Shown: piece after piece, positions 1-6,308 of the stretch
How the letters are laid out: every line of letters begins with the position of its first letter
Numbering within the stretch: position 1 is the first letter of the stretch
Source: an uncultured Clostridia bacterium
Lineage (GTDB): Bacteria > Bacillota > Clostridia > Christensenellales > Aristaeellaceae
DNA: 8,014 bases
NCBI GenBank assembly: GCA_937874275.1
Contig: CALNAU010000174.1
Location: forward strand, 1-8,014
Reading direction: 5' to 3'
Position numbers and translations under genes: made by a program
Notes under the pieces: generated by a model
Database searches by the model: none
The model's input: only the letters and a program-made list of their open reading frames with translations
What the model was told of the DNA's origin: nothing

Positions 1-8
1 CAGATGTA

Positions 9-551
9 TCAGGCTTTTTCGTAAGCCATCTCCACCAATTTGGTGAGCGTGTTGCCGTTGCGCATCGTGATGGCGACATCGGTGGCCTTTTCCAGCACGG
101 CGGCGTTGAGCTTGGCCTTGGTATAGTCGCCTGGGATATACATGAAGGCCGCGGAATCGGTGAGGATCAGCTTGTTATCACCGAAATCCCGCTGCTTCAG
201 CGCTGCCAATTTGTCGTCGCCTGGCCGCGTCTCAAAAAAGGCGTAGAACACGCGGGCCGGGTCGTGGCCGGGGGCTTCAAAGGGGTTGTCCGCCAATACG
301 CGGTTGACCTCCTCAGCGCTGCGCGCGATAACAGCCAGGTCGGGGCCAATCTCCTGATTAATCAGGGCGCGGACACGGGCGGCGGTTTCCGGGGCGCTTT
401 CTCTGGTATCCACCAGCAGGTTGCCGCTGGCAATCCAGGTGCGCACGCGGCCGTAGCCAGCCGCCGCCATCACCTCGCGCAGCCGCGCCATGGGCACCCG
501 GTTTTTGCCGGTTGGCATCACGCCGCGCAGCAGGATGATGAAAGTACGCAT
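9..551 (-). CDS. DUF1697 domain protein
   Basis: A 180-residue protein that fills a typical DUF1697 length. The family hallmark is at the N-terminus: a hydrophobic strand followed by LLRGVMPTGKNRVPM (about residues 7-21), then a helix and the segment VRTWIASGNLLVD (about 36-48), which corresponds to the usual 'RTYIQSGNVVF' strand. No catalytic residues are known for this family and its function is undescribed, so none is proposed. The ATG at 551 overlaps the speE stop by one base (TGATG on the minus strand), so translation is probably coupled to speE and it is the last gene of the decarboxylase-speE unit. There is no signal peptide or membrane segment, so it should be cytosolic. The stop is a TGA at 9-11. 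No terminator can be judged because the window ends 8 bases later. The family call is firm; any link to polyamines is only by position. Confidence 0.9.
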   Translation of the reverse strand: MRTFIILLRGVMPTGKNRVPMARLREVMAAAGYGRVRTWIASGNLLVDTRESAPETAARVRALINQEIGPDLAVIARSAEEVNRVLADNPFEAPGHDPARVFYAFFETRPGDDKLAALKQRDFGDNKLILTDSAAFMYIPGDYTKAKLNAAVLEKATDVAITMRNGNTLTKLVEMAYEKA

Positions 552-1396
552 CAGCCCTCCAGCATGTCCTTCACATAGTTGGGCAGGTAGAACGCGCCGC
601 AGTGCAAATCGGTGTTGTAATAGCGTGTCTTGATGCCCAGCGCGTTCCAGCGCTCGGCGTTTACATCCTTCAGCGGGTCAAAGGTGATGGAGTTGAAGCC
701 GAACAGCCAGTGGCCCGAGGGGTAGCTGGGGATGTGCGCCTGATACACCTGGTGGATGGGGAAGCTCTCGCGGATGCGGCGGTGGGTGCGCTTCATGGCG
801 TTGGCCTCGTAGGAGTAGAAGGGGCTCTCATGCTGGTTGATCATGATGCCGTCCTCGCGCAGCGCCTTGTAGCAGTTGCCATAAAACTCCTTGGTAAACA
901 GCACCTCGCCGGGGCCGAAGGGGTCGGTGGAGTCCACGATAATCAAATCGTAAATGTCGCTCAGGCGGCGGATGAACTTGAGCCCGTCCTGAATGTGCAC
1001 GGTGATGCGCGGGTCGTTGTAGACAGCGGCTGTGGTTGGCAAATACTCCTTGCAGGCATCCACCAGCATGCCGTCGATCTCCACCACGTCGATGGATTCG
1101 ATGCCGGGGTAGCGGCCCAGCTCGCGCAGCGCGCCGCCGTCGCCCGCACCCACCACCAGCACCCGCTTCACATTGGGGTGCACCGCCATGGCCGGGTGGA
1201 CAATCATCTCATGGTAGATGAACTCATCCTTCTCCGTCAGCACGATGACGTCATCCAGCGTGAGGATGCGGCCAAACTCGCGGCTTTGAAAGATATCGAT
1301 TTTCTGGTACTCGCTCTTTTGCGAATACAGCTGTTCATCCACCAGGATTTCCAGCTTGACATTGTCGGTGTGGCTTTCGGAAAACCAGAATGCCAT
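551..1396 (-). CDS. speE: Spermidine synthase (polyamine aminopropyltransferase)
   Basis: A 281-residue cytosolic aminopropyltransferase that moves the aminopropyl group of decarboxylated S-adenosylmethionine to a diamine, classically putrescine to spermidine. Visible features, numbered from the chosen start: an N-terminal beta domain (1-60), the nucleotide-binding loop GAGDGG (83-88) in a Rossmann-like fold, the acidic strand end VVEID (104-108), the catalytic-loop signature VDSTDP (154-159), and the polyamine-pocket signature YQAHIPSYPSGHW (218-230). The ATG at 1396 is chosen because AAAGGAGC lies about 8 bases upstream and the protein then begins MAFWFSE, as in bacterial SpeE. The frame stays open to 1462, but that extension would cover the ribosome binding site. 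It lies 80 bases downstream of the decarboxylase and overlaps the next gene by one base. The acceptor could be putrescine, agmatine or cadaverine, depending on the upstream decarboxylase; sequence alone does not decide. Confidence 0.95.
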   Translation of the reverse strand: MAFWFSESHTDNVKLEILVDEQLYSQKSEYQKIDIFQSREFGRILTLDDVIVLTEKDEFIYHEMIVHPAMAVHPNVKRVLVVGAGDGGALRELGRYPGIESIDVVEIDGMLVDACKEYLPTTAAVYNDPRITVHIQDGLKFIRRLSDIYDLIIVDSTDPFGPGEVLFTKEFYGNCYKALREDGIMINQHESPFYSYEANAMKRTHRRIRESFPIHQVYQAHIPSYPSGHWLFGFNSITFDPLKDVNAERWNALGIKTRYYNTDLHCGAFYLPNYVKDMLEG

Positions 1397-1459
1397 GCGC
1401 GTGCTCCTTTCATCCCAAATCAACGAGGTTGTCCCAATCACCAATATTGGCTCAAAAGT

Positions 1460-1474
1460 CAACCGCGCCGGTTG
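1460..1474 (-). terminator. Small hairpin after the decarboxylase stop, weak terminator-like
   Basis: Three bases after the decarboxylase TAA the minus strand forms a perfect 6-bp stem with a 3-base loop (CAACCG, GCG, CGGTTG), followed by ACTTTTGAG. The T run is only four long, so complete termination is unlikely. Partial attenuation or 3'-end protection of the decarboxylase message between it and speE is more plausible. A perfect 10-bp palindrome, CCAATATTGG (1441-1450), follows in the same 80-base gap. Confidence 0.35.
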
Positions 1475-1476
1475 GG

Positions 1477-2919
1477 TTACGCCATCACCTGGATGGTCTG
1501 GGCGGTGATGTCCCGCGTGCCGGTCAGCACGCAGCCCTTCTCCCGTGAGGAGTTGATAAAGTCCACAATCTCCTGCGTAATCTTCTCCCCCGGGGCAAGC
1601 AGCGGGATGCCCGGCGGATAGGTCATCAGCGATTCGCCGCTGATGTGCCCGGCGGCCTCGCTCAGCGGCAGCGAGCGCTTTTCGGCGTAGAATGCCTCCT
1701 GCGGCGTCATCACCACCTGCGGGGCCAGGTATTCATAGCGCGGCAGCTCGTTCTTGGGCCGCTTGTATCGGCGGCGGATTTCGTATAGCGCGCCGATTAA
1801 TCGCTCGATGTTCTTGGTGCGGTCACCGATGGAGATGTAGGCCAGGAAGTTGCTCAGGTCACCAAACTCAATTTGGATGTCGTATTCGTCGTGCAGGATA
1901 TCGTGCACCTCGATGCCGGCCAGCCCCAAATCGTAGGTGTTGACCGACAGCTTGGTGGTGTCAAAGTCGAAGATGGTGTCGCCGTTAATCAGCGCGTCGG
2001 AATAGACGTAGTAGTCGCCAATCTGGCTGATTTCCTCCCGCGCGTAGGCGGCGTATTGTTTCACCTTTTCAAACACCTGCTCGCCGCCCAGTGCCAGCGT
2101 GCGGCGGGAGATATCCAGTGAGGAAATCAGCAGGTAGCTGGCGCTGGTGGTCTGGGTCAGGTTGATCATCTGGCGGGCGTGATCCGCGTTAACGCCGGGA
2201 CCGCAGAGCAGGAAGCTGGATTGCGTCAGGCTGCCGCCCGACTTGTGCATGCTCACCGCCGCCATGTCCGCCCCCGCCGCCATGCCGCTGACCGGCAGCC
2301 CGCGGCCAAAGTAGAAGTGCGCGCCGTGCGCCTCGTCGCACAGCACCTTCATGCCGTGGGCGTGCGCACAGTTGACAATCTCCCGCAGGTTGGAGCAGAT
2401 GCCGTAGTACGTCGGATTGTTGACGAACACCGCCTTGGCGTCCGGATTCTGGCGGATGGTGTTCACCACGTCCATCACCGACATACCCAGCGCGATGCCC
2501 AACCGCTCGCTGGTCTGGGGGTTGATGTACACCGGCACCGCGCCGCAGATGACCAGCGCGTTGACGATGCTCTGGTGCACATTGCGCGGCACGATCAGCT
2601 TTTCGCCCTTGCGCACGGTGGAAAATATCATCGCCTGGATGGAGGCCGTGGTGCCGCCCACCATGAAGAATGCACTGGCCGCGCCAAAGGCTTCGGCGGC
2701 CAGTTCCTCCCCCTCCTTGATGATGCCGGTGGGGTGCCCCAGGCTGTCCAGGTACTTGGTGCTGTTCACGTCCACCGACATGCAGCGCTCGCCCAGAAAG
2801 TCCATCAGCTCTTTATTGCCGCGGCCGCGTTTGTGGCCGGGGACGTCAAAGGGGACCAGCTTATCCTGGCGCATCTCTTCCAGCGCCTCATACACCGGTG
2901 CCCTGCGTTGATCCAACAA
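1477..2919 (-). CDS. Orn/Lys/Arg decarboxylase, short SpeA/YaaO type (PLP-dependent)
   Basis: A fold-type I PLP amino-acid decarboxylase of about 480 residues, the length of Bacillus SpeA/YaaO. It lacks the N-terminal wing domain of the large enterobacterial enzymes. Numbered from the TTG at 2919: FDVPGHKRG (24-32), a phosphate-binding GGTTAS (88-93), NNPTYYGIC (167-175), the cofactor-contacting DEAHGAHF (195-202), and the Schiff-base lysine K226 in SMHKSGGSLTQSS. A C-terminal domain carries TPQEAFYAEKR and YPPGIP. It makes a di- or polyamine precursor (agmatine, cadaverine or putrescine), and the adjacent speE fits a polyamine role. Family proteins begin near the LLDQRRAP segment, so a TTG start is chosen, preceded by GGGAGG about 12 bases upstream. 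An in-frame ATG at 3021 with GGAGG 8 bases upstream is a serious alternative; it would add 34 residues including five Cys. Transcription probably starts from the promoter at 3059-3087. The substrate is not determined. Confidence 0.9.
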   Translation of the reverse strand: MLDQRRAPVYEALEEMRQDKLVPFDVPGHKRGRGNKELMDFLGERCMSVDVNSTKYLDSLGHPTGIIKEGEELAAEAFGAASAFFMVGGTTASIQAMIFSTVRKGEKLIVPRNVHQSIVNALVICGAVPVYINPQTSERLGIALGMSVMDVVNTIRQNPDAKAVFVNNPTYYGICSNLREIVNCAHAHGMKVLCDEAHGAHFYFGRGLPVSGMAAGADMAAVSMHKSGGSLTQSSFLLCGPGVNADHARQMINLTQTTSASYLLISSLDISRRTLALGGEQVFEKVKQYAAYAREEISQIGDYYVYSDALINGDTIFDFDTTKLSVNTYDLGLAGIEVHDILHDEYDIQIEFGDLSNFLAYISIGDRTKNIERLIGALYEIRRRYKRPKNELPRYEYLAPQVVMTPQEAFYAEKRSLPLSEAAGHISGESLMTYPPGIPLLAPGEKITQEIVDFINSSREKGCVLTGTRDITAQTIQVMA

Positions 2920-2953
2920 GGTTGTATGCCACCTCCCGAGATTTGTTTTGAAA

Positions 2954-2983
2954 GGGGACGCGCCGCGCTTGCAGCACATCCCC
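2954..2983 (-). other. Stem-loop in the decarboxylase leader
   Basis: On the minus strand, GGGGA and TCCCC (5 bp) enclose a 3x3 internal loop and a second 5-bp stem, GCTGC/GCGGC (one G-U pair), with an AAGC loop. It lies between the promoter and the GGGAGG of the TTG start, and inside the alternative reading frame from the ATG at 3021. It may affect which start is used; this is inference from the fold only. Confidence 0.3.
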
Positions 2984-3018
2984 GTCAGCGTTGTACATCC
3001 GCCGCAGCCGTCTTCGTG

Positions 3019-3034
3019 CATCCGGACCGCCTCC
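3019..3034 (-). promoter_or_regulatory. Alternative ribosome binding site and ATG for the decarboxylase
   Basis: The minus strand shows GGAGG (3034-3030), an 8-base spacer, then ATG (3021-3019), in frame with the decarboxylase and with no stop between. It lies about 30 bases downstream of the expected transcription start. By signal strength it beats the TTG at 2919; by comparison with family N-termini the TTG is better. The added stretch begins MHEDGCGGCTTLTGMCC. Confidence 0.5.
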
Positions 3035-3058
3035 GGCAGTTCAACAGAACCCACGAAA

Positions 3059-3087
3059 AGTATAAAAGCCACGGCCTGTGATGTCAA
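3059..3087 (-). promoter_or_regulatory. Near-consensus sigma-A promoter of the decarboxylase-speE unit
   Basis: The minus strand reads TTGACA (3087-3082, 6/6), a 17-base spacer, then TATACT (3064-3059, 5/6). Transcription should begin near 3052. It sits just downstream of the terminator that ends the iron genes, so the polyamine genes form a separate transcription unit. No operator-like dyad is evident in the spacer. Confidence 0.85.
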
Positions 3088-3090
3088 TGA

Positions 3091-3126
3091 GAAAAAAGAG
3101 CCGGCCACCCCGGTGAGGCGGTCGGC
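3091..3126 (-). terminator. Strong intrinsic terminator of the iron-uptake unit
   Basis: The minus strand forms a 10-bp stem, GCCGACCGCC with GGTGGCCGGC (one A-C mismatch, one G-U pair), a 7-base loop, and then TCTTTTTTCTC. It begins 24 bases after the stop of the FeoB-associated gene. It marks the end of the dtxR-feoAB unit and lies only a few bases before the -35 box of the decarboxylase promoter. An apparent upward extension of the decarboxylase frame to 3108 would start inside this stem, so that start can be excluded. Confidence 0.85.
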
Positions 3127-3150
3127 AAATCCCGGCGCTATCGGTTAGGT

Positions 3151-3306
3151 TTACTCGGTCTTCTGTTGCTCTGCGCAGTTCCCTGCCATGCTGCACCCGG
3201 CGCATCCGCCGCCGCACCCTTGCTTGTTCATTTTGCGGGCGCGCAATACAGCGCGCAGCGCCAGCAGGGCAATCAGGCCAACGGCAATCCAGTCAATCCA
3301 TTTCAT
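3151..3306 (-). CDS. FeoB-associated Cys-rich membrane peptide
   Basis: A 51-residue peptide, easily missed for its size. It begins MKWIDWIAVGLIALLALRAV, a single hydrophobic membrane helix (about residues 4-22). This is followed by a positive patch (RARKMNK) and a Cys-rich tail, GCGGGCAGCSMAGNC, with cysteines at 31, 35, 38 and 44, then a short polar end. This layout is that of the small FeoB-associated Cys-rich membrane proteins found beside feoB in Firmicutes and some Bacteroidetes, thought to help ferrous-iron transport, perhaps by binding metal or sensing redox state at the cytoplasmic face. The ATG at 3306 has AAAGGA 8 bases upstream. The positive-inside rule puts the Cys tail in the cytoplasm. 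It starts 19 bases after the flavoprotein-like gene and is followed by the intrinsic terminator, so it is the last gene of the iron unit. The exact role is not established. Confidence 0.9.
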   Translation of the reverse strand: MKWIDWIAVGLIALLALRAVLRARKMNKQGCGGGCAGCSMAGNCAEQQKTE

Positions 3307-3325
3307 GTGTTTTATCCTTTCGGCG

Positions 3326-3889
3326 TTATGCCTGGCGCTGCCACTTCATCTCCTTGCCTGTGGCGTCAAACTTCTTTCGCTTGGCGGTGACCTGGGTGAT
3401 GTCGATGGCATATACGGCGGTGATGGCCAGGCCGCTTTCGACCGCCTGGGGGAAGTATGGCATCCACTGGGGTGTGAACTTCTGCGCGATGACCCACAGG
3501 CCGTGCGTCTTTTCCCCGTCGCTGACAAGCTGCCGGATGGTGCCCAGCACCATGGCGCTTTCATACTCGGTGGTGAACAGCTTGCTGGTCAGTTCGCCGA
3601 ATTTCGCGGGCGTTTTGGCGGCATCGGCCACCTTCTCCTGCGTCATCACGTCGGGGATGCGCGTCGGGCCCACAAACACCACGTGCGCCTGTGCGCCATC
3701 GCGCAGCAGGTCGGTTTTCTTGCCGCTTTGGGCGGCATGGAAGTACAGCACATCCCCTTCACGCGCCAGGGAGAGGGGCACGCCATAAGCCGAGCCATCG
3801 CTGTCCACAATGCTCAGTACGCCGTAGGCGGCACGGTCGATGACCTGCAGCCCGAACTCCCTGTCCATCTCGCGGTCCTTGCGTCTCAT
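3326..3889 (-). CDS. Pyridoxamine 5'-phosphate oxidase-like FMN-binding protein, Nim type
   Basis: A 187-residue split-barrel protein. It opens with MRRKDREM, the usual start of Nim-like (5-nitroimidazole resistance type) proteins. A core barrel follows: VIDRAAYGVLSIVDSDG (16-32), GVPLSLAREGDVLYFHAAQSGKKTDLL split over 36-62 with His51 at the place of the family's conserved His, then VVFVG (70-74). The C-terminus carries the weakly conserved tail of the family. The fold normally binds flavin and supports reduction reactions; the substrate here is unknown. The ATG at 3889 has AAGGAG 7 bases upstream. The gene starts 39 bases after feoB and is followed 19 bases later by the FeoB-associated peptide, so it is inside the iron unit. 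That position suggests a redox task linked to iron (flavin- or iron-reducing), but this is inference. Nim-type nitroreductase function should not be assumed from the family name. Confidence 0.85.
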   Translation of the reverse strand: MRRKDREMDREFGLQVIDRAAYGVLSIVDSDGSAYGVPLSLAREGDVLYFHAAQSGKKTDLLRDGAQAHVVFVGPTRIPDVMTQEKVADAAKTPAKFGELTSKLFTTEYESAMVLGTIRQLVSDGEKTHGLWVIAQKFTPQWMPYFPQAVESGLAITAVYAIDITQVTAKRKKFDATGKEMKWQRQA

Positions 3890-3928
3890 CGTTGTTCTCC
3901 TTCCATGCGAAGCCCTATACCAGAGCAG

Positions 3929-6034
3929 TTACAGGATCAATCCACCCAGCACATATACCGCCCAGGCGGCCAGCCAGGCCAGCAGGCACTGGCCGATGAC
4001 GGCGGCCAGCGTCCACCAGCCGCTCTCCAGCTCCTTTTTCATGGCGGCGATGCTGGCCACACAGGGCGTGTACAGCAGCACAAACACCAGGTAGCTGGCC
4101 GCGGACAGCGGTGTGAACATCGCCTGCAGCGCCCGTGGCAGGTCGGCCATGTTGACCTGCATCAGCACGCCCAGGCTGCTCACCACGGCCTCCTTGGCCG
4201 TCAGGCCGCTGATGAGCGAGGTGGTCAGCCGCCAATCGCGGAAGCCAAGCGGCGCGAACAGCGGGGTCATCAGCCGGCCCAGCCCCGCCAGCAGGCTGGT
4301 GCTGCTGTCGGCCACTGGGTTGAAGCGCGTATCAAACGTCTGCAAAAACCAGATGACCAACGTAGCCAGGAAGATGACCGTAAAGGCGCGCTGCACGAAG
4401 TCCCGCGCCTTTTCCCACAGCAGGATGGCGACCGACTTGGCCGAGGGGAAGCGGTAGTTGGGCAGCTCCATGATGAAGGGGGTGGATTGCCCGCGGAAGG
4501 CGGTGCGCTTGAAAACAAGCGCCGTCACAACGCCCAGCACGATGCCCAGCGCATACAGCACCAGCATCACCAGCGCGCTGTTGCCGCCGAAGAAGGCCGC
4601 CGCGAACAGCGCGTAGATGGGGATTTTGGCCGAGCAGCTCATGAAGGGGGTGAGCAATATGGTCATGTGCCGGTCGCGGCGGCTGCTCAGCGTGCGCGTG
4701 GCCAATATGGCCGGCACCGTGCAGCCAAAGCCCAGCAGCATAGGCACGATGCTGCGGCCGGACAGGCCGATGCGGCGCAGCGCCTTGTCCATCACAAAGG
4801 CAATACGCGCCATGTAGCCCGTATCCTCCAACACCGACAGGAAGAAGAACAGCACCACAATCAGCGGCAGAAAGCTCAGCACGCTGCCCACGCCGGCAAA
4901 TACGCCGTCAATGATGAGGCTGTGCACCACCGGGTTCATCTGGAAGGATGTCAGCGCGCCGTCCACCACGGCGGCCAGCCAGTCGATGCCCATCGCCAGC
5001 CAGTCGGCCAGTTTGGCACCGATGACGTTAAAGGTCAGCCAGAATATCAGCAGCATCACCGCCAGGAAAATGGGGATGGCTGTGTACTTGCCCGTCAGCA
5101 CCCGGTCGATGGCCACGCTGCGGCGGCGCTCTCGGCTTTCATCGCCCTTTTTGACGGCGGCGGCGCGCAAGCCCTGGATGAAGGCGTAGCGCATGTCGGC
5201 CAGGGCCTCATTGCGCTCCATGCCGCTGTCGTGCTCCATCTCCACCACGCTGTGCTCAATCAGCTCCAGCTCATTGTCATCCAGCCCCAGTTGACGGGCC
5301 AGCGCCGGCTCGCCCTCGATGAGCTTGGTGGCGGCAAAGCGGCTGGGGATGCGGTGCTGCTCCGCGTGATCCTCGATGACGTGGCTGACCGCGTGGATGC
5401 AGCGGTGCACAGGCCCCGGGCCGCAAAAATCCAGCCGCTCGGGCAACTGTCGCTCCCGCGCCACGCGCTGGGCTTGGGCAATCAGCTCCTGAATGCCCTC
5501 GCCCCGGCTGGCACTGATGGGCACCACCGGGATGCCCAGTTGGCGCGACATCTCGGCCACGTCCACGCTGCCGCCATTCTTATGCAGCTCGTCCATCATG
5601 TTGAGGGCCAGCACGGTCGGGATGCGCAGCTCCAGCAGCTGCAGCGTGAGGTACAGGTTGCGCTCGATGTTGGTGGCATCCACGATGTTAATCAGCGCGT
5701 CCGGCCGCTGGGTGAGGATAAAATCCCGCGTCAGGCGTTCTTCCGCCGAAAAGGGGCGGATGGAGTAGATGCCCGGCAGATCCACCACCTGCACATTGCG
5801 CAGGCCGCGGATGCTGCCTACCTTCTGATCCACCGTGACGCCGGGGAAGTTGCCCACATGCTGGCGCGCGCCGGTCAACTGGTTAAACAGCGTAGTTTTG
5901 CCGCTGTTTTGGTTGCCGGCCAGCGCAAATACCAGCGCCGGTCCGTCCTCGCCCCCCTGGCGGCCAAACCGCCCGGCTTTTTCCGGCGCGCCGTGGCCAT
6001 GGCGGCCGCGCGTTTGCTTGTTCTGCTCGCTCAT
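3929..6034 (-). CDS. feoB: Ferrous iron transport protein B (FeoB)
   Basis: A 701-residue inner-membrane ferrous-iron transporter with a cytosolic G domain. G-protein motifs, in order: G1 GNQNSGKT (40-47), G2 threonine in GVTVDQK (about T67), G3 DLPG (85-88), G4 NMMD (145-148), G5 SAS (174-176). A helical linker domain follows (about 180-310), then the polytopic membrane part (about 318-700). It shows the two gate repeats (GFGCTVPAI at 435-443 with Cys438, and CSAKIPIYALF at 467-477 with Cys467), SGLTAKEAVVSSLG (609-622) and YTPCVASIAAMKKE (655-668). The ATG at 6034 is set by the 4-base ATGA overlap with the feoA stop; upstream reading in this frame only shadows feoA. Family length is about 650-780, so it looks intact. 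Odd point: about 35 residues, rich in Gly, Arg and His, precede the G domain. Confidence 0.97.
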   Translation of the reverse strand: MSEQNKQTRGRHGHGAPEKAGRFGRQGGEDGPALVFALAGNQNSGKTTLFNQLTGARQHVGNFPGVTVDQKVGSIRGLRNVQVVDLPGIYSIRPFSAEERLTRDFILTQRPDALINIVDATNIERNLYLTLQLLELRIPTVLALNMMDELHKNGGSVDVAEMSRQLGIPVVPISASRGEGIQELIAQAQRVARERQLPERLDFCGPGPVHRCIHAVSHVIEDHAEQHRIPSRFAATKLIEGEPALARQLGLDDNELELIEHSVVEMEHDSGMERNEALADMRYAFIQGLRAAAVKKGDESRERRRSVAIDRVLTGKYTAIPIFLAVMLLIFWLTFNVIGAKLADWLAMGIDWLAAVVDGALTSFQMNPVVHSLIIDGVFAGVGSVLSFLPLIVVLFFFLSVLEDTGYMARIAFVMDKALRRIGLSGRSIVPMLLGFGCTVPAILATRTLSSRRDRHMTILLTPFMSCSAKIPIYALFAAAFFGGNSALVMLVLYALGIVLGVVTALVFKRTAFRGQSTPFIMELPNYRFPSAKSVAILLWEKARDFVQRAFTVIFLATLVIWFLQTFDTRFNPVADSSTSLLAGLGRLMTPLFAPLGFRDWRLTTSLISGLTAKEAVVSSLGVLMQVNMADLPRALQAMFTPLSAASYLVFVLLYTPCVASIAAMKKELESGWWTLAAVIGQCLLAWLAAWAVYVLGGLIL

Positions 6035-6255
6035 TGCGGCGCCACCTCCACGCTTCGCGCGTCCTCCAGCCGCAGGGTAAGGCTGTAGCCGCGCAAGGTG
6101 ATTTCGATGGGGTCGCCCATCGGGGCGGTCTTGTGCACGGTCAGTGCCGTGCGGGGGATAAGCCCCATGTCCAGCAGCCGCAGGCGCAGCGGGCCCACGC
6201 CGCCGATGCGGGTAATCACGGCCTCGCGGCCCAGGGGAAGTTGATCCAGCGTCAT
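6031..6255 (-). CDS. feoA: Ferrous iron transport protein A (FeoA)
   Basis: A 74-residue cytosolic SH3-like protein that acts with FeoB, probably by binding its G domain. Seen: MTLDQLPLGREAVI, then a turn into LRLRLLDMGLIPRTALTV (about 23-40), the hallmark 'RL.dmGl.pG..v.v' segment, then a beta strand set PIEITLRGYSLTLRLEDARSVEV ending the barrel. The ATG at 6255 is chosen because GGAGG lies 5 bases upstream; a frame extension to 6291 has no such site. The length is normal for the family (about 75). It overlaps feoB by 4 bases. Upstream, 145 bases separate it from dtxR. Most of that is the inverted heptamer element, and I see no convincing promoter of its own, so it is probably read from the dtxR promoter. 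Confidence 0.95.
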   Translation of the reverse strand: MTLDQLPLGREAVITRIGGVGPLRLRLLDMGLIPRTALTVHKTAPMGDPIEITLRGYSLTLRLEDARSVEVAPQ

Positions 6256-6308
6256 GCAAACCTCCGGTTGAAAATGGATTTCGATAAACACGTATGAGAA
6301 AGCGGGCG

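Noticed and set aside
1397..1462. speE start at 1462
   Set aside because: It has no ribosome binding site in front, and the extension covers the strong AAAGGAG site of the ATG at 1396.
602..1621. A 339-codon open frame on the plus strand, opposite speE
   Set aside because: Antisense to a complete spermidine synthase and reaching into the decarboxylase; no family signature.
2179..3081. A 300-codon open frame on the plus strand, opposite the decarboxylase
   Set aside because: Same antisense pattern, rich in His, Arg, Ala and Val, with no recognisable motif; it also crosses the promoter of the decarboxylase.
2920..3108. Decarboxylase start at the ATG at 3108
   Set aside because: That codon lies inside the terminator stem and upstream of the promoter, so it would not be in the message. 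The ATG at 3021 is kept as a real alternative.
3188..6088. A 966-codon open frame on the plus strand, opposite feoB
   Set aside because: It runs antisense to a clearly intact feoB, and its protein is a low-complexity mix of His, Gln, Arg, Ala and Gly without domains. Such frames arise opposite GC-rich genes with strong third-position bias.
6035..6259. feoB frame extended to 6259
   Set aside because: This stretch is the out-of-frame shadow of feoA; the 4-base ATGA overlap marks the start.
6256..6308. Fur-box or DtxR-box before feoA (GAAAATGGATTTC dyad)
   Set aside because: Only a short imperfect dyad, with no good promoter beside it and no match to a known consensus.
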